This document shows positions 27,093 through 35,275 of a stretch of 52,885 nucleotides of DNA, piece after piece. This stretch comes from an uncultured Bifidobacterium sp. Its GTDB lineage: Bacteria; Actinomycetota; Actinomycetes; Actinomycetales; Bifidobacteriaceae. Below the pieces are notes generated by a model. The model made no database searches. It saw only the letters and a list, made by a program, of their open reading frames with translations, and was not told the origin of the DNA. The stretch is taken from positions 1-52,885 of the forward strand of contig CALNAE010000128.1 of NCBI GenBank assembly GCA_937874315.1. The letters are read 5' to 3'. The first letter of the stretch is position 1, and each line of letters opens with the position of its first letter. Made by a program: the position numbers and the translations under genes.

Positions 27093-27754
27093 GCGTGACG
27101 CCGCACTTCGATCACGCGATAGCCTTTAGAGCTGGCGTATTTGCCGACGTCGAACGACGAGCCGAGCCGGGCGGCGAGCCAGGGGATCAAGGAATCGGCG
27201 CCCAGATTGCGCTGAACCACCAGATAGGCGCCGCCGTCGGGGGCCAGCCTGGGCAGCCAGGTCATGAGCAGATCGTGCAGGGCCTCCTTGCCGACGCGGA
27301 TCGGAGGATTGGACCAGATGGTGTCGAATTGAATATCGGTTGGAATCATGCCGGCGGTGCCCGCATGGATTCGGGCGAGTGCGCAGGTCTGCGCATTGGC
27401 CCGAGTCAGCTCCACGGCACGTTCGTTGACATCCAGCGCCCAGATATCCGCCTCGGGGGATTCGAATCCCATCGCCAGCGCGATCGGGCCCCACCCACAC
27501 CCCAGATCAAGCAGGTTGCCGATTCTGCTGGGCGCGGGAGCATGGCGCAGCAGCACCGAGGTGCCAAGGTCCACACGGTTGCCGGAGAAGACGCCGTTGG
27601 AGACCTGCACGTCGGCTTCGTGGCCGCGCAGACGCACATGCAAGGTCCGTCGTTCGTCGGGGGATGAGGGATTGGCCGCGAAGTACTGTTCGCCCCGTCC
27701 GTTCTGTGCAGCGGCGATCGGCCCCGTTTGCAATCCATTATGCATCGTTGCCAC
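27089..27754 (-). CDS. Class I SAM-dependent methyltransferase, RsmC-like
   Basis: Probable 16S rRNA guanine-N2 methyltransferase of the RsmC/MTS family. The SAM site is LLDLGCGWGPIALAM, and the catalytic motif SNPPIRVGKEALHDLL (NPP type) marks an N-methyltransferase acting on a nucleic-acid base. The protein is 221 aa, equal to the catalytic half of E. coli RsmC, as is usual in Gram-positives. The start is a GTG at 27754 preceded by GGAGGAAGGG; an ATG three codons on is an alternative. It leads the operon with hrpA, a plausible ribosome-related pair. It is divergent from hflX. Confidence 0.88.
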   Translation of the reverse strand: MATMHNGLQTGPIAAAQNGRGEQYFAANPSSPDERRTLHVRLRGHEADVQVSNGVFSGNRVDLGTSVLLRHAPAPSRIGNLLDLGCGWGPIALAMGFESPEADIWALDVNERAVELTRANAQTCALARIHAGTAGMIPTDIQFDTIWSNPPIRVGKEALHDLLMTWLPRLAPDGGAYLVVQRNLGADSLIPWLAARLGSSFDVGKYASSKGYRVIEVRRHA

Positions 27755-27845
27755 GGTGTGTCCCTTCCTCCTGCCGCGAAGTGCGGCATCTTGTCGTACA
27801 AAACGATGATAATGGATAACCGTAACTCAATCTGAAGAGGTGTTC

Positions 27846-29339
27846 TTGACCCAACAGTTCGATATCGATCATCGAGACGGCGAGCGGCAGACGACCGGCG
27901 TGCTTGCCGATCACTCCGAGGTGCTGCTCGACCAGTCCAATGGTATTCCCACCAACGACAGCGCCGACGAAGAATGGGCTGAGCGCGAATCGCGCAATGA
28001 GCTGCGTCACGTCGTCGGGCTAGGCGAGATGCAGGATGTCTCCGATGTGGAATACCGCCAGGTTCGTCTGGAACGTGTGGTGTTGGTTGGTGTTTGGTCC
28101 AACCGTTCGAGCACGCTCAGCGAAGCCGAGGAATCGTTGCGTGAGCTTGCCGCCTTGGCTCAGACAGCCGGCGCCGATGTGCGTGACGGCGTGTTGCAGC
28201 ATCGTTTCAAGCCCGATGCGGCGACCTACGTGGGCTCCGGAAAGGCTCGCGAGATCGCCGGAATCGTGGCGCAGCAGGAGGCGGACACCATCGTCGTCGA
28301 CGACGATCTGGCTCCGAGCCAACGTCGCGCCTTGGAGGATATGACCAAGGTCAAGGTCGTGGACCGCACCGCCGTGATTCTTGATATCTTCGCGCAGCAT
28401 GCCACCAGTCGTGAGGGAAAGGCGCAGGTTGAGTTGGCGCAGCTCGAGTATATGCTGCCGCGTCTGCGCGGTTGGGGTGCGGCGCTGTCGAGGCAGGCCG
28501 GCGGGCGAGCTGCCGGCGTGGATGCCGGCATCGGTTCGCGTGGCCCCGGAGAGACGCAGATAGAGCTGGACAGGCGCGTGATTCGTACCAGAATCGCGCG
28601 GTTGCGTCGACAGATCGCCCATATGGCACCCGCCCGGGAAATCAAACGCGGGGCGCGTCGCCGCTTCGGTTTGCCGACCATAGCCGTGGTGGGATATACG
28701 AATGCCGGCAAATCCTCGCTGATCAATCGACTCACCGGTTCCACCGAATTGGTGGAGAACGCGTTGTTCGCCACGCTCGACACCGCCGTGCGCTCGACGA
28801 ATACCGCCGATGGCAGGCGTTACGCCTACGTCGATACCGTCGGGTTCGTCAGACGATTGCCGACCCAGCTGATCGAGGCGTTCAAATCGACATTGGAGGA
28901 GGTCGGCGAGGCCGACCTCCTCGTGCACGTGGTCGACGCGTCGCACGCCGATCCATCGGCGCAGATCGATGCGGTGAATGAGGTGTTGGAGGGTATCGAC
29001 CACATCGCGGACATTCCCCGAGTGTTGGTGCTCAACAAAATCGATCATTGCGATGCCCAACAACGCCAACGGTTGTCCGCGCTCAATCCGCGCGCGCATC
29101 TCGTCTCATCGCTGAACGGCGAGGGGATCGAATCGTTGCGTGATGCGATCGAAACGCTTCTGCCCGAGCCGCGCGTCCGGGTGGAGGCGGTGCTGCCATA
29201 CGATCAGGGATCGCTGATCGAAAAGATTCGGCGGTACGGCAAGCCGGAGACGATCGACTACCGTAACGATGGGATTCGAGTCGTTGCCAGGGTCGACGAT
29301 CGGTTGGCGGCTGCGGTCGTTCGGGAGGCCATCGACTGA
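27846..29339 (+). CDS. hflX: Ribosome-associated GTPase HflX
   Basis: GTPase that splits or rescues stalled 70S ribosomes. The N-terminal domain has VGSGKAREI and VVDDDLAPSQRRALE; the glycine-rich linker is RGPGETQIELDRR. G motifs are GYTNAGKSSLIN (G1), DTVGFVRRLP (G3) and NKID (G4). About 65 extra acidic residues precede the conserved part, typical of actinobacterial HflX. The TTG at 27846 is preferred because GAAGAGG sits 5 nt ahead; a GTG at 27840 would overlap that site. Its neighbours, the rRNA methyltransferase and hrpA, are also ribosome-linked. Confidence 0.95.
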   Translation: MTQQFDIDHRDGERQTTGVLADHSEVLLDQSNGIPTNDSADEEWAERESRNELRHVVGLGEMQDVSDVEYRQVRLERVVLVGVWSNRSSTLSEAEESLRELAALAQTAGADVRDGVLQHRFKPDAATYVGSGKAREIAGIVAQQEADTIVVDDDLAPSQRRALEDMTKVKVVDRTAVILDIFAQHATSREGKAQVELAQLEYMLPRLRGWGAALSRQAGGRAAGVDAGIGSRGPGETQIELDRRVIRTRIARLRRQIAHMAPAREIKRGARRRFGLPTIAVVGYTNAGKSSLINRLTGSTELVENALFATLDTAVRSTNTADGRRYAYVDTVGFVRRLPTQLIEAFKSTLEEVGEADLLVHVVDASHADPSAQIDAVNEVLEGIDHIADIPRVLVLNKIDHCDAQQRQRLSALNPRAHLVSSLNGEGIESLRDAIETLLPEPRVRVEAVLPYDQGSLIEKIRRYGKPETIDYRNDGIRVVARVDDRLAAAVVREAID

Positions 29340-29538
29340 CCTCGTCCGCGTTCCTCGCGTTGTCCGGTATCGCCAGATACTGCGCATCATGCGACGCCGA
29401 GCAGATTCCGGGTATCCGGATGCCGGAGGCGTCGGTCTGCCCCCGTGCGTGCGTTGCCAAAGTGGGACGATTCGCGTCACCGGCGTCCGCGGTGGTGGTC
29501 GACGTCAGACTCTGTGCATACCATGGAGCTGCACCTGA

Positions 29539-30546
<1,008 letters not shown>

Positions 30547-30860
30547 TGGGATGATCGTTGCCGTGATGCAATGATGGGTGTGCTCGCTTTGCGGCGATTG
30601 CACCTTGTGCGCGCGACGAGTGAGGACAACAATGAATGCCATCCGTACCACGTGGTGATATGGGTGGCATTCGTGACCTGTGACCTGTGACCGTGAGCGG
30701 ATCACGCTCGTCGCGCCGAATCCACGTTCGCGTCGTGATGAACCGCGGCGAGTCGGTGCCGGGGGTAGCTTCGGGAACAGGTGAAGGATTCGGCGCAAAT
30801 GCGCTGATACGCTAATGAACCCGTGCCACATGGACGGCGTTGAGTATGGAGGAACAGCAG
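30547..30860. other. 314-nt spacer between ldh and the cation transporter
   Basis: No convincing gene. It holds the hairpin at 30634-30672, a 7-bp tandem repeat GTGACCT at 30673-30692 (two full copies and one partial), and, before 30861, the ribosome site of the next gene. No clear promoter hexamers can be assigned. Confidence 0.6.
30634..30672 (+). terminator. Long hairpin downstream of ldh
   Basis: GAATGCCATCC pairs with GGGTGGCATTC over 11 bp including one G-U pair. The loop itself contains the self-complementary CCACGTGG. No U-tract follows, so it would be a U-less terminator or an mRNA-end stabiliser for ldh. Confidence 0.5.
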
Positions 30861-31796
30861 ATGAGTCGCAAGCAGTCAGCATCGGCCAGGAAAGATATCA
30901 ACCGGCGGCATCAGCGGCGGTTGACCATGACCTTGGCGTTGACGGGCACGGTTTTTCTCGCCGAGGTGCTCGGTGCGCTGATTACCGGATCCCTGGCGTT
31001 GTTGGTGGACGCCGGCCACATGCTCACCGACATCTCGGTGCTGGTGGCCTCGACGGTTACGGCGATTCTGATGCGCCGCAAGCCCGATAACACGAGGACA
31101 TGGGGTTGGGCCAGGCTCGAGGTGCTCACGGCAGCGGGAGGCGCGGCGATTCTCCTCGTGGTCGGTATCTACGCATTGGTAGAGGCGGGGTTGCGGCTGT
31201 TCGGCGGGAAGGCCGATGGGGTCCACAGCATAGGATTGTTGTTCTTCTTCGGCATTTTGGGATTGACGGCCAATATCGGTTCCATCATGATCCTGCGCGC
31301 GTTCAGTTCCGACAACATGAACATGCGGGCGGCTTTCCTCGAGGTCATGAATGATGCCCTGGGGTCGGTGGCGGTCGTGGTCTCAGCCGTTGTGATGATG
31401 CTGACCGGCTGGTCCGGCTTCGATGCCGTGGCCGGTGCGATCATTGCGATATTGATGGTGCCGCGGGCGTTGAAGCTCCTGCATCATGCGGTTAACGTGT
31501 TACTGGAGGAGACCCCGCACGGTCTTGATCTCGACGAGGTTCGCCGGCATATGCAGGGCGTGGACCATGTCGTTGACGTTCATGATGTCCATGCCAGTAC
31601 GGTGGCGACGGGCATGCCGATCTTGACCGCCCATGTCGTGGTGGAACGTGGATTGGATATGGAACAGGCGGGGAGGATCCTCAACGAGCTGCAGCGATGC
31701 CTGCGTGAGCATTTCGCCGTGTCGATCCCGCACACCACATTTCAACTGGAGCCCGAGGGGTATGCCTCTGCATCGGCGGAACAGCTCCATTCCTGA
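30861..31796 (+). CDS. Cation diffusion facilitator (CzcD/ZitB type)
   Basis: Proton-coupled efflux of divalent metal ions across the cytoplasmic membrane, probably zinc. Six membrane helices fall in residues about 19-205, followed by a cytoplasmic C-terminal domain. Helix 2 has the metal site DAGHMLTD (HxxxD). In helix 5 the usual HxxxD is replaced by EVMND, i.e. Glu for His, as in many actinobacterial members; this may shift metal preference. GGAGGA lies 7 nt ahead of the ATG at 30861, which rules against the TTG at 30840. Length 311 aa is typical. It converges on lexA. Confidence 0.92.
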   Translation: MSRKQSASARKDINRRHQRRLTMTLALTGTVFLAEVLGALITGSLALLVDAGHMLTDISVLVASTVTAILMRRKPDNTRTWGWARLEVLTAAGGAAILLVVGIYALVEAGLRLFGGKADGVHSIGLLFFFGILGLTANIGSIMILRAFSSDNMNMRAAFLEVMNDALGSVAVVVSAVVMMLTGWSGFDAVAGAIIAILMVPRALKLLHHAVNVLLEETPHGLDLDEVRRHMQGVDHVVDVHDVHASTVATGMPILTAHVVVERGLDMEQAGRILNELQRCLREHFAVSIPHTTFQLEPEGYASASAEQLHS

Positions 31797-31852
31797 ACGG
31801 TGCTCGACCGTGTTTGAGATCGCCGTGCCTATGATGCTCACGAACGCGATGT

Positions 31853-31878
31853 TCGTATTCGTGTTGTGCTGAATACGA
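31853..31878. terminator. Candidate bidirectional terminator between the transporter gene and lexA
   Basis: TCGTATTC and GAATACGA form an 8-bp stem with a 10-nt loop in the 96-nt gap between two convergent genes. A smaller overlapping pair CGAAC/GTTCG lies at 31841-31855. No strong T-run flanks either side. Confidence 0.45.
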
Positions 31879-31892
31879 TTGTGCGGGGACTG

Positions 31893-32711
31893 CTATATTT
31901 TGCGCAGCACGGTGACGACTTTGCCCATGATCGTCGCGTAGGTGCCGTCGATCGGGGAGTAGGAAGGGTTATGCGGCATAAGCCAGACATGGCCGTCATC
32001 GTTGCGCAAGGTCTTCACCGTGGCCTCATCGTCCAGCAACGCGGCCACGATATCCCCGTTGACGGCCGTGTTCTGTCTCCGGACGACGACGAAATCGCCA
32101 TCGCATATGGCCGCATCGATCATTGAATCGCCGTGCACCTCGAGCATGAACAGTTCGCCCGACCCGGTGAGTCGCTCGGGAAGGCGCATGACATCCTCGA
32201 CATGCTGTTCGGCCGTGATGGGAGTTCCCGCCGCGATACGACCGACCAACGGGACGTCGCGAGAGGACGATATGGATTCTGATTCTTCGCCCGAGATGGG
32301 GAAACGCAGGATCTCGGCGTGTGTCACCCCGACCGACGACGAGGTGCCGACGGATCGATCGTCATCCTCGGTGTCGTGCGCCCCATTGATCGTGGCGGCG
32401 GTTCCCGACGCGTCCGCCCCCTCGTTCTGCACCCCTTGCGAAGCGGCGCCATTGTCGTCGACGAGCTCGATGGCCCTGCCCTTGTTGGCGTTCATACGGA
32501 TGAACCCTTTGTCCTCGAGCACCTGGAGCTGATGTTTGACGGAGGAGGGGCTTCTCAGACCCGCCTCCTTGCCGATCTCACGGAACGAGGGCACGAATCC
32601 AAATCGTGAGAGATGACTGCGGATGGCCGCAAGCACTTTGATCTGCCGGTCGCTCAGCGGCGCCGGCGTAGATTCGTCATCGCGTTTCGGGGTGAACGGT
32701 ATCGTGCTCAT
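31893..32711 (-). CDS. lexA: SOS repressor LexA
   Basis: Represses DNA-damage genes until RecA filaments trigger self-cleavage. The winged helix at residues about 15-80 has LSDRQIKVLAAI and SFREIGKEAGLRSPSSVKHQL. The cleavage site is A161-G162 in RIAAGTPI; the catalytic dyad is S196 (HGDSMIDAAI) and K233 (EATVKTL). An acidic Ser/Thr linker of about 55 residues makes it 272 aa, longer than the common 200-240. AAGGAG lies 7 nt ahead of the ATG at 32711; upstream residues in frame are not LexA-like. Four SOS boxes lie between it and the divergent LysM gene, so it represses itself and its neighbour. Confidence 0.97.
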   Translation of the reverse strand: MSTIPFTPKRDDESTPAPLSDRQIKVLAAIRSHLSRFGFVPSFREIGKEAGLRSPSSVKHQLQVLEDKGFIRMNANKGRAIELVDDNGAASQGVQNEGADASGTAATINGAHDTEDDDRSVGTSSSVGVTHAEILRFPISGEESESISSSRDVPLVGRIAAGTPITAEQHVEDVMRLPERLTGSGELFMLEVHGDSMIDAAICDGDFVVVRRQNTAVNGDIVAALLDDEATVKTLRNDDGHVWLMPHNPSYSPIDGTYATIMGKVVTVLRKI

Positions 32712-32764
32712 GGCGGACTCCTTGCAGTAGATGACTTCAAGCATAACGTGGAAATCATGTGAAA

Positions 32765-32848
32765 TCAAACATCTGTTCGATTCTCCTCTTGATAAGGTCG
32801 AACATCTGTGCCATAATCAAACATATGTTCGATAGAACATTTGTTCGA
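32765..32848. promoter_or_regulatory. Four LexA operators (SOS boxes) in the lexA/LysM intergenic region
   Basis: Sixteen-bp boxes fitting TCRAACATNTGTTCGA occur at 32765-32780, 32798-32813 (right half weaker, GTGCCA), 32817-32832 and 32833-32848. The last two abut exactly. They fit the Gram-positive SOS motif CGAACATATGTTCG. Box 4 touches the ribosome site of the LysM gene, so LexA bound there would cover its transcription start region. Confidence 0.92.
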
Positions 32849-32861
32849 AGGAGTGGTGAGG

Positions 32862-33344
32862 ATGACTGCTGTAATGCCTGTGAGGACTGGATCCAGAACC
32901 GGTCTCGTACGTTCCCACGATTCATATGCCATCTGCCTGCGTGATCGCAGAATGAATGTCGGCAGCGGTGATGCTGAAGACATGGCACGACTCGAAGCCG
33001 TTGATATGATGAGTCGCCACCGCGTGCGTCAGCCCGCCGTCGGTGATCGTGGCGTGACCCACCGTACCTATGTCATGCGTAGGTTGATGGTGGTGCTGTT
33101 TGCCGCGGCCCTTGCATGGTCCGGCTGGAACATGATCGCCCCGCAGCATGCGCAGTCGGCGACCGGAGCGGTATCGGTCGTCGCCTACACGGTGCAGTCG
33201 GGGGATACATTGTGGTCATATGCGAGCGAAGTAACCCCGCGCGGCGGCGATGTATCCGAAACGGTCCATGAGCTTAAGGTCCTGAACAACCTGCAGTCCT
33301 CCGCTCTTCATCCGGGGCAGACTTTGCTGGTCCCTGCACAGTGA
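32862..33344 (+). CDS. SOS-controlled LysM membrane protein, likely cell division inhibitor
   Basis: A 160-aa protein with one membrane segment at about residues 71-93 (LMVVLFAAALAWSGWNMI) and a C-terminal LysM peptidoglycan-binding domain at about 108-158 (YTVQSGDTLWSYA to LHPGQTLLVPAQ). The pairing of a divergent lexA with a short LysM membrane protein matches YneA of Bacillus, DivS of Corynebacterium and ChiZ of Mycobacterium, which delay septation after DNA damage. Four LexA boxes stand in front. AAGGAG lies 8 nt before the ATG at 32862. The first 65 residues are poorly conserved and cytoplasmic. Function is inferred from domain plus context. Confidence 0.85.
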   Translation: MTAVMPVRTGSRTGLVRSHDSYAICLRDRRMNVGSGDAEDMARLEAVDMMSRHRVRQPAVGDRGVTHRTYVMRRLMVVLFAAALAWSGWNMIAPQHAQSATGAVSVVAYTVQSGDTLWSYASEVTPRGGDVSETVHELKVLNNLQSSALHPGQTLLVPAQ

Positions 33345-33428
33345 CGTGGCTACGTGCTATCCATGTCCGTCGATGCATCCAACCCGCGGGTATGGCCTTA
33401 TCCTTACGATGCGGCTATTCTTGTGCTC

Positions 33429-33920
33429 ATGCACTGCCCGTTTTGTCAGAATCCCGATACGAAGGTCGTCGATACCCGTCTCAACGATGATGGTCATTCC
33501 ATTCGAAGACGCCGTGAATGTCCGAAGTGTGGGCGCCGATTCACGACCCTGGAAACGACGATGTTGCTGGTGATGAAGCGTTCCGGCAACGTCGAGCCGT
33601 TTAACCTCGACAAGGTGATCTCCGGAGTTCGTAAGGCCTGTCAGGGAAGACCGATTCACGAGGACGATCTGAAGTTGCTTGGGCAAAAAGTCGAGGAGGA
33701 TCTTCGTTCGCGCGGCCTGGCACAGGTGAAATCCGAAGATGTGGGACGGGCCATCCTCAAGCCGCTGCGCGATCTGGATGAGGTGGCCTACCTGCGCTTC
33801 GCCAGCGTATACCAGAATTTCTCGGGGCTTGGCGATTTTCAGCATGCCATTGACGAGCTCAAGCACGACGAGGCCTCCGGAGAGCGTCATGCCACCGACA
33901 GGCCCGAACGGGTGGATTAG
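33429..33920 (+). CDS. nrdR: Transcriptional repressor NrdR
   Basis: Represses ribonucleotide reductase genes in response to ATP/dATP levels. The zinc ribbon is formed by C3/C6 and C31/C34 ([13 protein letters not shown] and ECPKCGRRF), followed by the ATP-cone domain from about residue 46 ([23 protein letters not shown]). Length 163 aa is near the usual 150-160. The start at 33429 is fixed by the MHCPFC opening; the frame is open upstream but not conserved. It comes 84 nt after the LysM gene, so it may share SOS-induced transcripts, as in other actinobacteria with a lexA-LysM-nrdR order. Confidence 0.97.
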   Translation: MHCPFCQNPDTKVVDTRLNDDGHSIRRRRECPKCGRRFTTLETTMLLVMKRSGNVEPFNLDKVISGVRKACQGRPIHEDDLKLLGQKVEEDLRSRGLAQVKSEDVGRAILKPLRDLDEVAYLRFASVYQNFSGLGDFQHAIDELKHDEASGERHATDRPERVD

Positions 33921-33936
33921 CGCCGCACGTGCGGCG
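33921..33936. terminator. 16-bp perfect palindrome right after nrdR
   Basis: CGCCGCACGTGCGGCG begins on the base after the nrdR stop. Fully self-complementary and G+C rich, it can form a hairpin or cruciform; there is no U-tract. It is the nearest candidate terminator for nrdR. Confidence 0.45.
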
Positions 33937-33941
33937 TAGCA

Positions 33942-33973
33942 CGTGTGACGTCACACGAATGACGTCACACGAA
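33942..33973. repeat. Tandem 14-bp repeat with TGACGTCA palindromes
   Basis: TGACGTCACACGAA occurs twice head to tail (33946-33959, 33960-33973). The first copy is part of a 16-bp perfect palindrome CGTGTGACGTCACACG (33942-33957). It lies in the 146-nt gap between convergent nrdR and serA. It might be a protein site or transcript-end structure; no known motif is claimed. Confidence 0.75.
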
Positions 33974-34022
33974 AGAATCGGAACAGTGGGGTGGCTCTGC
34001 GGAGGCACTCTGCGCCATACGG

Positions 34023-34052
34023 CGTGGCGCGGCTCCGACGGGCAGCGCCACG
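34023..34052 (-). terminator. Hairpin downstream of serA
   Basis: CGTGGCGC and GCGCCACG form an 8-bp stem with a 14-nt loop, 14 nt past the serA stop. It is G+C rich without a U-tract and could serve serA or stop read-through from nrdR. Confidence 0.42.
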
Positions 34053-34066
34053 CGGACGATGATTTT

Positions 34067-35266
34067 CTAGGCGATGACGTGAACGCGGATGGCGCCCTTG
34101 AACGAGCGGAGTTGTTGCAACGTGGCGGCATCCGGTTGTTCGGACACGTCGGTGACCACATACCCCAGTTCATCCTGCGTGCCCAGGGATTGCGCGGTGA
34201 CGTTGATGTCACGCGCCCCAAGCACCCGGTTGACGTCGGCGAGGACGCCGGGCAGATTGGCATGCAGGTGTGTGATGCGCGCGGCGGATTTGCATGGGCC
34301 GAGCGTGATCTGCGGCAGGTTCACCGAAAGCATGGTCGAACCGCGGAACCAGTAATCCTCCAACCGCTGCGAGACGAAATGCCCGATTGATTCCTGGGCC
34401 TCCAGCGTCGAACCGCCGATATGCGGCGTGAGAATCGTATTGTCCGCCTGGGCCAATGCCGTAGTGAATGGGTCGCCGCTTTTCTTGGGTTCCGACGGGA
34501 ACACGTCGACCGCGGCACCCGAGAGATGCCCGGAATTCAGATGGCGGCCGAGTGCGTCGAGATCTGCGACGAAGCCGCGTGACAGGTTGATGAAAATCGC
34601 GTTCTGCTTCATGCGAGCGAACTGATCTTCACCGAAGAACCCAATGTTCTCCGGTCGTCCGTCGACATGGATCGAAACGGCGTCGCTGACGGAGAGCAGA
34701 TCGTTGAGACTGGCCATGCGCCTAGCGTTGCCCATGGCCAGCTTTTCCTCGATGTCATAGAACACCACGCTCATACCCAGCGCCTCGGCGACGACTGAGA
34801 GCTGTGAGCCGATATTGCCATAGCCAACGATACCCAGGGTCTTGCCGCGTACCTCATGCGATCCCTGGGCGCTTTTATCCCACAGGCCGTGGCGCATATG
34901 GTGGGTGTGCGCGGGGATACGGCGCAACAGGCAGATGATATCGCCGATGACGAGTTCAACGACGGAACGAGTGTTGGAATATGGCGCGTTGAACACGGCG
35001 ATGCCATGATCTCCTGCGTAGGTCAGATCCACTTGGTTGGTACCGATGCAGAAGCAACCGATCGCGGAGAGGGTGGGCCTGGCGTCGATGACCTTCGCCG
35101 TGACGTTCGTCTTCGATCGAATACCGAGCAGATCGACGCCTTCCAGCGCGTCGATAAGCTCTTGCTCGCCTAACGCGCCTTTCATGGTGCGCACATCGAA
35201 ACCGTGTTCACGCAAGGACTGCGCCGCGAAAGGGTGAATGTTCTCGAGAAGTAATGCAGTTGGCAT
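34067..35266 (-). CDS. serA: D-3-phosphoglycerate dehydrogenase
   Basis: First step of serine synthesis, oxidation of 3-phosphoglycerate. The NAD-binding motif is GKTLGIVGYGNIGSQL; INLSRGFVADLDAL holds the catalytic arginine region and TPHIGGSTLEAQ the active-site histidine. An ACT domain occupies roughly the last 80 residues (ITHLHANLPGVLADVN), so feedback control by serine is likely. At 399 aa it is the E. coli-like type, shorter than the 530-aa mycobacterial type. AGGATG lies 5 nt before the ATG. It follows the HelD-like gene by 9 nt in one transcript. Confidence 0.95.
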   Translation of the reverse strand: MPTALLLENIHPFAAQSLREHGFDVRTMKGALGEQELIDALEGVDLLGIRSKTNVTAKVIDARPTLSAIGCFCIGTNQVDLTYAGDHGIAVFNAPYSNTRSVVELVIGDIICLLRRIPAHTHHMRHGLWDKSAQGSHEVRGKTLGIVGYGNIGSQLSVVAEALGMSVVFYDIEEKLAMGNARRMASLNDLLSVSDAVSIHVDGRPENIGFFGEDQFARMKQNAIFINLSRGFVADLDALGRHLNSGHLSGAAVDVFPSEPKKSGDPFTTALAQADNTILTPHIGGSTLEAQESIGHFVSQRLEDYWFRGSTMLSVNLPQITLGPCKSAARITHLHANLPGVLADVNRVLGARDINVTAQSLGTQDELGYVVTDVSEQPDAATLQQLRSFKGAIRVHVIA

Positions 35267-35275
35267 ACGTACATC

